From: Dallia pectoralis
Lineage: Eukaryota; Chordata; Actinopteri; Esociformes; Umbridae
NCBI GenBank assembly: GCA_029465975.1
Contig: CM055737.1
Location: 11,734,445-11,798,444, forward strand
Reading direction: 5' to 3'
Length of the DNA stretch: 64,000 bases
In this document: in pieces, positions 1 to 12,200 of the stretch
Numbering within the stretch: the stretch's first letter is position 1
Layout: each line of letters opens with the position of its first letter
Position numbers and translations under genes: made by a program
The notes under the pieces: model-generated
Database searches by the model: none
What the model was told of the DNA's origin: nothing
The model's input: only the letters and a program-made list of their open reading frames with translations

Positions 1-1860
1 CGTGCACACATGTACACGTTACAAAATGCACACGCTCAGAAGCTGAGCGCTGGACTTGTGATTTGGCTTCTTGACTCTGACCCGAGACTGGACTCTGACA
101 GGGACTCCCGATCACCTGTAGCAGAATCGATGGCAGCCGTGCCAAATGAATTTCAACCTGTACGACCGGGCCAGATTCAATCATTTACAATTACCGTAGC
201 AGCGCAGCAGGTCAGCTACGCTAGATTTACACAACAATTAATTCCCGGAGACACGTTTGCCATTTAAGTTTGTGTTTTTATTCTCTGTTTCTTGTTTTTA
301 TTTACCTGAGCGAGATTGTGTCGAATTATCTATGCTAATTATCTATAGTCACTTATTTAAGATTTCACTGCAAAAAATGTGTGTTAATGAAAAAGCCCAA
401 GTGGCTTTATGACACATGGTTTAATGCTACACTAATGTATTTTTGACTAGCCCATACCTCAGCAATACTCTGTAACAGAGGCAACCGTATCAATCTAAGA
501 AACTATCCACTACCAGGGTCATCTGGGAAGTAAGCGCTTCATTGCCATACTGAATATGAGAGGTCTACATGTCAAGTTCCCTCAGAATAAAACCTGGCAC
601 TGGCTCATTGAAGGGAAATACCAGAGATTACTAGGAAAGAGAATTGACATTGGTAATTGACATAACTACAAGTCCAGCTAATCCTTTGAACAGCTTTACG
701 CTGTGACCCGTTTCATTTTTCATTCAATATCTGTTTCCCTCTGGTGTTTGAACGTGTTGCAGCACTGGTTTCACATATCACAATTATTGGTGTAAGTAGA
801 ATGTCAAGGTGCGTCATCACTACCCCGAGAATGAGACTGTATCCAGCGTAGAAATGCTATTACGGCTGTAATGGAGTTTCATGATAAACTAGCTATATAA
901 TGCCAGTTGTGTTGTCAATGAAAATATGTTCAATCAGCTTAATAATACCAATGCTATTAACGACAACTGCATCAATATGCATTGTATTGTCAGACTAAGA
1001 TTCAGGCCGCCAGTTTGCCTGATAATAAACCATGTGACTTTGGTGTCATGATCAACAAAGCAGAAAATATGCCAGACCCAACAGCTAAAATGATGATGTA
1101 TGCAACTGCTGAAAGTGCTAAAAAAGAGTTCCATACTGAATGTTCCTGTATATGACCACGTCCACACCAGAGCTGATGCTTTAGTGGGAGTGCTTCTGTG
1201 TGTCTTTGTTTATGTGTATTTGAGAGGAAGCGTGCATTATCCCTGGCAGTCAGCCACTCCCCCCACACACACACACTTCAGAACCCTGGACAGCACAAAG
1301 TATTAACGTTTCTAGCCAGACCTCTGGCTACTGTACAGTAATGTTCAGTAGCAGAGAGAACCGTGTGAAAGACACCACATGTCATAAAGGGAAGAGATGT
1401 AAAGAGACAATGAAAGTGTTGTTTACAGTCAAATGCTGTAGTGAAGTACAGATTGCAGAAGGTGTAAGTCAGCTTTAAGGCACGAGAGGGTACACTAAAT
1501 GCTCTGTGGACACAACAGCTTAGCTGTGGTATGTTGGCCATACATCACAAAACCATGAGATGCCTTTTTGCGCTCAGACTAACCGAACAACAAAGTAATT
1601 AGAGCCGTAAAATGTTATTAGATGTCATACTAGCGGTGTACAATAAGACATTTTTATATAAGAGGAGGTCTAGAACTTTCCCGGTTACACTAGCAAACTT
1701 TAAACTCTGCAAATCTGAATTGCAGACAGACAGATTGTAATGATATAATCTCTAGAGGAACTTATGCAAATCCCTGGTGTAACAATGTCTGTCTCAAAAT
1801 GTCTAGCACATATTATATGATCATAGCATTGGACTGTACAGAAATAGTCAGCCGTCTTAC
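1..1860. other. vcan intron sequence (left edge)
   Basis: This lies downstream of the last recognised vcan exon in gene orientation. No further Cys-rich EGF, lectin or Sushi exon and no second mucin-like exon was recognised. An 85-codon open stretch at 10-267 on the plus strand matches nothing I know. The rest is AT-rich unique-looking sequence. Confidence 0.5.
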
Positions 1861-3216
1861 CTGACACAATCGTTTTCTGCTTGTCCGGCCCTACAGTGGC
1901 TGGAGCGGCGGTGGGTCTTTCTACAGCAGAGCTCACAGGTGTAATAACGTCATATTTTAAGTACTCAGTGTCAATATCTGCGGTGGTGCTCTGTCTTTCG
2001 GCCAGGTTCTCACTCTGGGACACGTGGATGTCAGGCATGGACTCATCGAAGACCAGGATGACCGAGGAGTCGTCTTCAGCAGGCATGTCAGCGTCTATAG
2101 GAATGGGAGCTGCCGTTGGGCTTCTGGAAGCCGGCCTCTTGGAGGTCGCAGTTCCGTGTCGAGCGGCGAATTCCGTTTGTGTGGCGTGCATTTGAGTAGT
2201 TTCCTCCTTGTACACAACGGCTGGGGTCGCCAGATCATGCCAAGAAGGTTTCTCTGAGTGTTCAGGTGAGGCGATCTCTGTATCAACTAGTTTGTCTCGG
2301 GACGAGGGTTCAGTCTGGGAACCAGTGGTGGTGGTGGAGGGAGTTACCCCCGTGGAACCATATGTGGTTTCGACAGTAACGAGATGTTCAGTTGCACGTC
2401 GACTGGACTCATTTGTCGAAATCTCAGTGCTTTTACGTCGGGCCGTGGTTTCCTCACTGGTGATAGATTCCGTTAGGTTGGCTGATTGTAGCTCTATTAG
2501 GTAAGCGGTCATCTCCGGAGTAATTCCTTTTAGGATTGTTTCCTCAGTATGTCCCTGGGCGAACATGGGTTCTGTGCTTGGAGAGGCTTCTAGCAGAACG
2601 TCCTGAGGAACTGTGCCCACTTTAATCACCATGTGATCCTCTTGTGCTTCAATGAGATCTGTCAATGTCTGCCCCGAGTCTGTCCTCTGTACCAGGGCTA
2701 TGGTGGTACCTATATATCCATCAGTCACTGCTACTCCCACCTGGACGTCTGCAGTGGCAGGCGGAGGAGAGGTGGAGGTTGAATCAACAGGATGTTTTGG
2801 ACTTCCTGTGGTGGTGGACGGTGCTTCAAACGTGTCTCCGCGTTCAGGGACAGACTCCACAAGGGCCGGCCTCTCAGAGGGGAAATCTATGGGATCCTCT
2901 TGATCGGCGTCTGTCGTGGGGCGTGACCTCATTACAGGAGTGGTAATTGGCAAGGTTGCCTCCTCGAGATCGTCTTCCTGTGTTAGTCGGGTGGGGCGTG
3001 GCGGTGCCATGCTGGCTGAGAACATCGAAGGCGAGGCTTCAGTTTCGGCTGATTCTGCTGCCTCCGTGACACGCTCAGATCCGGGTTTCTGCGTTGTCGT
3101 CCTTCCGTACGGGGGCGACAGCACTGTTGTGGAAGCGTCAGTAGGTGTGGCTGGCGTGAGGACATCCTCCACAGACATCTCCACAAAGCTCGTCTGATTT
3201 ATCAGCTGCCTCCCAT
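1861..3216 (-). CDS. vcan: vcan Ser/Thr/Pro-rich glycosaminoglycan-type exon
   Basis: The exon of 1356 bp (452 codons, phase 1 to phase 1) follows Link 2. The acceptor is ctctttctgtcctcag and the donor is GTAAGA at 1860. The product starts at the split Asp codon followed by GRQLINQTSFVEMSVEDVLT. It is rich in Thr, Ser, Pro and Glu, has no Cys, and carries three N-glycosylation sequons (NQT, NLT, NES). This composition fits a lectican mucin/glycosaminoglycan region. Only one internal Ser-Gly pair (TDSGQ) was seen, plus a Ser followed by Gly at the 3' junction. Primary sequence is poorly conserved in this region, so I assign it by position, composition and phase, and do not claim alpha versus beta type. 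Further exons must lie left of the window. Confidence 0.85.
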
Positions 3217-6200
3217 CTGAGGACAGAAAGAGTAAAACTGTTAAGTAAATCCAAAATGTCTGAGACAAAAAAAACTATGACCAGAACGTTCTACGTTATA
3301 TATAATTGATTAGTAGAAATTGAATTAATACTGATGTTATTCTTAGATAACTATTCAATCTGGGATCTTTAATTTTATTTCCAAACTCAGTCAGCACTTG
3401 TTTGGGTGCTGGACCAGACCTGAATAGTCTCTGATCAAATGACCAAGCAATGCTGATGAACTGGGAGAACATTATTTTAAAATACAATTATCTGTACATT
3501 TTCTAAGCTTTCTATTTTTTAAATATTAGATTCACTTATAATGGTCGAGGATATTTCCTTACGTGTTAAATAATAATGAAGTAAACAGTGTTGTTTCCAC
3601 TGTGTTTTGCACAATCAATAGTTAGGACCAAGAGGAAGCAGGTTATCTAAGAACCTGACACAACACAGAATTGTTTACCCTGAAGTGATTGACACCACAC
3701 CGTGAACCAGAGGGCCGAAACCTGTGACCCGGTAAAGATGTAGATAACCTGGACCAAACTGTCTGAAGCCTCCTGCGGGAACCACAGGGCCGAAACCTGT
3801 GACCCGGTAAAGATGTAGATAACCTGGACCAAACTGTCTGAAGCCTCCTGCGGGAACCACAGGGCCGAAACCTGTGACCCGGTAAAGATGTAGATAACCT
3901 GGACCAAACTGTCTGAAGCCTCCTGCGGGAACCACAGGGCCGAAACCTGTGACCCGGTAAAGATGTAGATAACCTGGACCAAACTGTATGTGAAGCCTGC
4001 TGCGGGAACCACAGGGCCGAAACCTGTGACCCGGTAAAGATGTAGATAACCTGGACCAAACTGTATGTGAAGCCTGCTGCGGGAACCAGAGCAACCAAAC
4101 GAATTCGGTTGAAATGTTGGTGGTGCCATTACAAAAGCATTTTGAGGAAGGCGGGTGAGGTCTAAGGACTGACCTGTGAGGGAACGTGTCGCCTACTGGA
4201 CGTAGGAATAATATCTAGAAGCTGTGTGCTTGTTGTCCTACTTATTATAGGCTAATCCTAGAGCTTAGAGCAACCCTAGTAACCCATAGTAACGCTACAT
4301 TAAGGCGTCGGCAGTGGAGGGTGGGAGAGTTTCAAAAGCCAATCCTCAGGGGGCGACAGGCTACATAAAACAGATGCTTAGCTTTCGGCAACGGACATTT
4401 ACCATCCGGTTGTGAAACGCTGTGCAAACTCACAAAGTGTGTGTAAGCCTCTTGTTGAGGAAACTGACAAATGTGTGTATGCCTTTTGTTGAGGAAACTC
4501 AATTGTATTGCCCTGGGTTGCCTTACAATTCTACATTGGGGGAAAAATGTGTAAGACATTAAACACTTTTTCTACTCTGTTCTGCTAGATGCCTAGGGAG
4601 TGCATAATCTCACTCTGTTTGCTGTCTTACTGGGGCCTTTGTTTTCCCCTGTCCAGGAACCAATTAACCCTCCATTTTCTTCTCTGCCACTTCTCATCCA
4701 ACTCACTAATGTTTATACGCCCTCTTATTTGCGTTTGTTGTGTTCCTGGAAGCAGAAATGATTAAAAGGATAGTTAACCGAAATTACAAAATGACACATT
4801 GGTTTCCATACCCTGTAAACAGTGGACAAAGTATGACAAGATTTGTGCCGTAGCTTGTTCATATCCTTACAATAGGTTACTGTGATACCAGAGTGTTTCT
4901 GCTGATAACTTGGACTAGATCACATTAAACGACTATGGTTTTGTCCTTGAGATAGGATGGGTCAACCATGATGGGTGAAATACAGGATTAATACTATTTG
5001 CCCAGCTTTTGTAGGAAAAAGAATTAAGTCGAAGGGGCATTTAGCCTGGATGTAACTGAAACGCTGCTATATCAAATCCCTGAGCAAATTATGTGAAACA
5101 TGGAAATCGTTTAATATCCTCTGATCAGTAAATTACGACATTGTTATGCTCTATAATATATGAACAAATGTCTCATCCCCGTTTCCATGGAAACCAAGAA
5201 CTGAACATCTACTTTCAATTATCTCTGCAGTCATTTTAAAATGTTCTTAGTTCGGTTAAATCTACTCACGTTGTGTTGATTTCTAAATTGTCAGGTGTCA
5301 ATACTGTGCCAGGTCAACACCTGGTCAACTTAGATAAGCCAATCATGAGATGTTTCCTTAGGGTCAATAAAAACAAATGATGAAGCTATGTGAAACAGAC
5401 AATAAATTGGACATGAATAACATTTAATAGAGATTAATTGTGTTTTAAGATTTAAGTAGATGCACTCAATTGCTGTAAAAGCACTGAATAACTCTTAAAG
5501 CACTTCATACGATTGACAACATTTCAGTTGAATGAAAATTGGTAAATTTAATATTTTTATAAAATGTTCAGTTTTTTTTATAGCATTAAATGTAATCCCT
5601 CATTTACCTTTTTTGTTTTAACTTTTTTTCATCCCAAAAAGATGATATTTAAATAGCGCTTGTTTATAGGGTGAGGAAAACAATAATTACTTTGCGATTT
5701 CGGTGATTATCCATTAAATCCCCCGTCCAATGGAAAGACGGCTACTTAAAAAGCAGGCGACCCATAAAGGGGGACTGAAATGCAAAAACCGGGAAGTGAC
5801 CCTGATTCTGTGACCTCCTAACCTCGTGTGTATTAAGCAGTGTGAGAGCTCGGGGTCTCTCAGGGAGACCCAATAGCCTTCCAGGGGGCAGCTTATCTAG
5901 CCGACCCTCGTTTAAAAAAATATGTTAAAGCCAGGTCGGAGTTCACTGAGGCTGACCGGTTTTAGAAGTCCGGCCTGTGGCTCCACCCATTATCCTAACA
6001 TCTGCTTTGATAAGTTCCAAGTGAGAGTGACAGAAAACGGGCAAACGGACAGCGGAAACGAGAGAAGAAAAGAGAAGAAAGATAGCAGGAAGTGAAGAGT
6101 TGTCAGGTGCTACACGGCACATTATGTCACAATTACGACGGGCAACTGATTCCAACTGTAATCAGGCAGAAGCATTTCCCTGGAGACGTTTAGATACAGT

Positions 6201-9200
6201 TTACCGAACACGAATCATACGATGCGTGTGTATTATCAAATACTCTTGCAGTTTATATGTATATTTTATGAGAGACAATTCCATGCCGTTAGGTTGTAAT
6301 GAAGCCTGACAGAATATGACTGTGGAGGGCTCTCCAACAAAAGGTTGGTCAATAACTTAGTTATAGATTAGTATCAGTTTGGTCTACGCATCCAGTTCGA
6401 AGGCAGAAGGAGTTGAAATTATTATGGATCATTTCACCATCCTGCCAATGCCCCTGTTGTTGCCATGGTGAAGGGCGGGAACGCAAAACAACAAAGACAA
6501 CGGCCAGTATTTCACAGGATTGGTCTACGCAGTCCAGCTCTGGCTCAAAACACGGCCCAGTATAGGTTTCTGATTTGGACATGTTTTCAATCAATCCAAC
6601 GACTGTGAGTGATGTTCCACAGCATTAATCAGAGACAGTGGTTCGATGGGGAACACGTGTACTCGTCTGAGGGTGGATTGTAGACATATGAGTGTTTCCG
6701 TTTGAGACGGCGCAGGGAATATGATGACCTTGGGGGTGCGGTTGTAGCACAGCTACACCCGAAGGAGGTGACATCACAATTGGTCAAAGCTAAATGCTCT
6801 CATACCACAGAACGGGTCTGGAGAGTAAGAGTGGAATGCAAGCGTTTTCACCTTTAAAGCAGTACGCTCCCAGCTGGGTGGAGGGGTGTGGGAATCCGGT
6901 CTGGTTCTTATGGCGGTACATGGTCCTTACGCCCATGAGCCCGCCGCCACACTTCATTCTGGGCAGAGCGACGGGGTGGCGAGCGCTGCCATCGGAGAGC
7001 CAGCCGTAGTCACACCTGTCTAGACCTTTTCGCCAGGCGGCGTGCAGCTGGCCGGGCGACGCAAGCACAGCGTTACGCTTTTCACACTGCATTTTTGCCT
7101 CCTCCATCGTCATCTTGCATGCTACAGGCGCGAAGAACACTTCACCTGAGAACGAAGAGAGACATACGTACATTAGGACTGTCAAGTAGCTAATAAGGAT
7201 GTTTTTAGTAAACACTTTTTTTTTGCGTTTTCATGCGAGTTATGACTGACTTACTGTAACTGTAAGCACTCAAAAATTCAATTAAATAAAAAAAATATTT
7301 GAACTTATTACAATTTGAAAATATTAGTGGATTCAAAAACACAAAAGTATAAGATAGTATAAGATAGATATAAGGTAAGATATAGTATAAGATGCTGTGG
7401 GCCGCACTGGGACAAAACCTTCTCATAGTGGTGCAGCATTACTCTCTGGGTTTGTTTTTAAAAACAGTCTCTCATATCATTATGTCAGTGGTTCCCAACT
7501 CTGGTCATCCCAAGAGCATACGTTTTTGGAGGAGCTCCAGACAAACATACCCAACTCATTGAAGGTCTGATGATAATTTGTTAAGTTGAATCAGGTCTGG
7601 TTGTCCTGGACTACAACAGGCGTGTTTACTGTTTTCCGAGAACTGGAGTTAAGGAGGTGGGTGTGGCAGTTCGAAGTGAAGGAGACAACTTAATTTCTTG
7701 TTCTCAGAAGTTCTTTTACTAACTGTATACTAAGATTAGCACGTTTTTGGCTAGGCTTTTGACTTCACTGAAGTGTTAAACACTCAGAATAGACGGCCAG
7801 GATAGCAGTAGTTGAATTAATTCAAAAGTAACAATGAGTCATTACATTTTTAGTTAAGTTTGGGGTGTTACTGTCTTCTCGGTGGTAAAAAAATGTTCCC
7901 TGTACTTTAAACCTCACAGATTCATAAAAAAATGTTTAGGGCTGTAAGATAGACATCAGCAGCTAAATGTTTTTGGGTTCCTTTTTAAAGCATGGGGTAG
8001 ACATTTAATACCACAACAGTTTCTCTATTGTTGTCATATGTTCAGTGTCCAAGAAGCAGACTTTACTTGGCTCAACGTTGACACATTTAGTATGGAAATA
8101 AATGCAGTCATTGCTGTAAGACAATCTGAATAACATATCTGCTAAATCGCATAAATGTCATGATAATGTAAACATCTCCTACCCTGTATCACTGACAGTC
8201 CTTTAATCAACAAATGCATGTTTGTGCAAACTAACAAAGAGAGTAAACAGGTCGTTAACATCATAATGACACAAAGGGGTATACAGGTAACATTTGTGAA
8301 TGTCTATTTGTGTAGTCATGTTTAACTCACATATTGAACAGCAGCACATAGTGAACAGCGGCACATAGTGAATAGCACATAGTGAACAGCAGCACATAGT
8401 GAACAACAACACATAGTGAACAGCAACACATAGTGAACAGCAACACATAGTGAGCAGCACATAGTGAACATTGGCACATAGTGAACAGCAGCACATAGTG
8501 AACAGCAGCACATAGAAAACAGCACATAGTGAACAGCACATAGTGAACAGCAGCACATAGTGAACAGCAGCACATAGAAAACAGCACATAGTGAACAGCA
8601 CATAGTGAACAGCAGCACATAGTGAGCAGCGGCACATAGTAAAGAGCAGCACATAGTGAGCAGCAGCACATAGTGAAAAGCGGCACATAGTGAACAGCAG
8701 CACATAGTGAACAGCGGCACATAGTGAGCAGCAGCACATAGTGAACAGCAGCACATAGTGAACAGCAGCACATAGTGAGCAGCACATAGTGAGCAGCACA
8801 TAGTGAGCAGCAGCACATAGTGAACAGCAGCACATAGTGAGCAGCACATAGTGAGCAGCAGCACATAGTGAACAGCAGCACATAGTGAACAGCAGCACAT
8901 AGTGAGCAGCACATAGTGAGCAGCAGCACATAGTGAGCAGCAGCACATAGTGAACAGCAGCACATAGTGAGCAGCACATAGTGAACAGCAACACATAGTG
9001 AGCAGCACATAGTGAACAGTGGCACATAGTGAACAGCGGCACATAGTGAACAGCAGCACATAGTGAACAGCGGCACATAGTGAACAGCACATAGTGAACA
9101 GCAGCACATAGTGAACAGCGGCACATAGTGAGTAGCAGCACATAGTGAACAGCACATAGTGAGCATGCAGCACATAGTGAACAGCAGCACATAGTGAACA

Positions 9201-12200
9201 GCGGCACATAGTGAACTGCAGCACATAGTGAGCAGCAACACATAGTGAACATCACATAGTGAACAGCAGCACATAGTGAGCAGCACATAGTGAGCAGCAC
9301 ATAGTGGGCAGCACATAGTGAACAGCAGCACATAGTGAACAGCACATAGTGAACAGCGGCACATATAGTGGGCAGCACATAGTGAACAGCAGCACATAGT
9401 GAACAGCACATAGTGAACAGCAGAACATAGTGAGCAGCACATAGTGAGCAGCGGCACATAGTGAACATCACATAGTGAACAGCAGCACATAGTGAGCAGC
9501 ACATAGTGAGCAGCGGCACATAGTGAACATCACATAGTGAACAGCAGCACATAGTGAGCAGCACATATTGAGCAGCGGCACATAGTGAACAGCACAAAGT
9601 GAACAGCAGCACATAGTGAACAGCACATAAGGAGCAGCGGCACATAGTGAACAGCACATAGTGAACAGCAGCACATAGTGAACAGCAGCACATAGAGGGT
9701 GTCTGTATCTCTGGTGGCAGTGAATGGGCTCAGGAGAGGTGGCTGTGTTACTGACACTACACTAGAGGAAGCACATCTGCTTCCCAGCTGGACCCAATCT
9801 GTCTGCACAAATGTCCACACACCCTAATGGTCCCATCATACCTTTAATGATCTGTTAGGAATTAACATAAATATTGAAATAACAAGTAATATAATGATAT
9901 GAATAATGATGTTGATGATGCTAATAGAAACACTACTATAAGAAGACCATATTAACTGGGTAATAACAGGGGTGTGATCATTAAACACTGCATAGATCAC
10001 ACATCCTAATTATCACTTCTGGCTTCGGTTAAGTTGCAAAGGAGTGATGTTACAGTCAGAAATCAGCCTTGGAGGTTCGATGTGCCAACAGGCTCAGCGT
10101 GAAAACATTTAAAACTGTATTGGCAATACTGCTACTTTTTCTTCATGATTTCAGAAGCATTTAAAGCTTTCACCATCAAATTGTTCAGCTGGTGCTTCAG
10201 AGCCTTCGTGGACGTGAGGAAACAGGTCCAACATGGACCGGCAGCTTGTCTTTATTGTCAGGGGAACACCTTTAAGGCCTTTAGCTGCATTTCAAAGTTA
10301 TATAGTGTCCCATCTACTCATTATGTACTCATATGTACATGTCCCACAACCAGCTTGAACCAGTATATAGAACCAGTACCATTGCCTGCATCCGTACATT
10401 GGCATCTCTTTCAATAACCGGTTTCGTAGAAACCTAACTGTCTTTCTAACCAGAATCAATGTGCTCAGCGGACGGAAATGATTCCATTGGATGTGCTCAT
10501 AGGTTTTAATTGGATGTGGCCCTAGGTTTTTATTGGATGTAGCCCACAACTTCTCCCATGTTCTCATCTTACCATCCAGCTTGTCCACGTAACAGTAGAC
10601 ATCATAGGTCTCTGTGGGCTTTCTCATGCCGTATGTCCTCACACCAGGCCGAGTCAGTAGGTTGCCAAAGCAGCCAGTTCTTGGTCGAGTAATTGGGTAT
10701 CTACGCAAACGAAGAAAAGACAAGATCGCGTTACGTACTCATTTCATCACTTTTAAATGATCCAGCCAGTCTACCGTTTAAATGTAATGTGTGTAAATTG
10801 GCCGAGCGGTTAACGGTAGACTTAAGCAGCGATTGGATATATCGCTCGCTTTAAGACCTTGACATTCGTTTCCCTTTCCTGGATGACACATGCAGGTACA
10901 TTACATCATAAAACACCAAACCTGAGAGGCTGCGAGGGAATTAGAAACGGGTTACACGTTCACAACGCCGACTCATCGGTATAAACGAAACCAGAAGCGT
11001 TTTGTACTTCAGAACCGGTGAAATCAAGTACCAGTGGCTCGGAACAAGACAATTTGTTATTCAGCCGAAGCCTTTGATTTGGACACAAACAGACAGAACC
11101 TTGGGGTGAAAGGTCATCTTACCTAACTGACATATCTGCGAGCCAACCAGCATCGCACTGGTCAAAGCCGTCCTCATAGGCTGATTTCAGCTGGTCAGCC
11201 GTGGCGATAGAGGCTCCAATGTTTTGGCATGCCTGGACAGCACTCTGATAGTTCATGGTGTACCTGCTGGTTTTTGCCCGGTAATGAAAAACCACACCTG
11301 GGAATAAGACACACAAGTTAGGTTCTCTGTAGAAAAGTTCTGGGGCGTGGCTACACAGACCTTTCGGTGATTCACTTCCTTGTTTATGTTTTGTCACTCA
11401 GCTGTTTCTGCTTGTAATCAATGGGATATAAGAGGGTCATTGTTCTATGTCACATTTGAATAGTGTTTTTTCAGTGCCGTGCTATTTTTAGAGCACCCCA
11501 AGCTCCTGTGAAATGTCGACACATTTGAAAAGGCTATTTTTCAGTTTCAGTTTATCTGAGGAGGATGAATTATAATGTAGCTGAAGATTTTTCGAATATT
11601 ATGATTGACCACAAATGACGACACGTAACTCGGTATGATTTAGCGATGATGCCATGATCCAGACTTCCTCTATTTTTGGCAGTAGTCTGACGTTGATGGA
11701 ATGAATGATGGCTGTCATTATAAGTTAACCCAACCCATCCCTGTTTTTTTATGTCCCAAAAGTTATCTCCTAGATAATGCAACACTCTAAAAGTACAATA
11801 TAGGCTTATTCAGTTATTGGGATAGATTCATAACACAAAGATTTATAGCAGTATAGTTCTGAGGTCATAGCTCTGAAACTATTTTGCATATCTACCATCT
11901 AGCAGATCATAACTCTGAAACTATTTAGCATATCTACCATCTAGCAGATCATAACTCTGAAACTATTTCGCATATCTTCCGTCTAGCAGATCATAACTCT
12001 GAAACTGTTTAGCATATCTACCATCTAGCAGATCACGCTTAACGTGTGGGGATAACCTTTCAGTACAATTATGTTTCAGATGAAACAGTTGACACGAACC
12101 GTTGACGTCGAGGTCCACTGTGTCTCGCGTGTCCTCGATGCCGTATATGACCTCGCAGCTGTAGGTGCCCGCGTCGCTGGCGCGAAGCTTCACCATGGTC

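Noticed and set aside
10..267. 85-codon open frame at the left edge
   Set aside because: No recognisable domain or splice context; could be chance.
3643..4129. Three overlapping 140-160-codon frames on minus
   Set aside because: Product of the 75-bp intron repeat.
8335..9706. CRISPR-like array
   Set aside because: Units are contiguous with no unique spacers, and the genome is a vertebrate.
8203..9820. Long Cys-rich open frames on the minus strand
   Set aside because: They arise from 12/15-bp stop-free repeat units. Equivalent frames exist in all three phases, and they lie in a vcan intron.
10795..10860. tRNA gene suggested by ggccgagcggttaacgg
   Set aside because: It looks like a Ser/Leu tRNA A-box, but no matching anticodon arm, B-box or acceptor stem follows.
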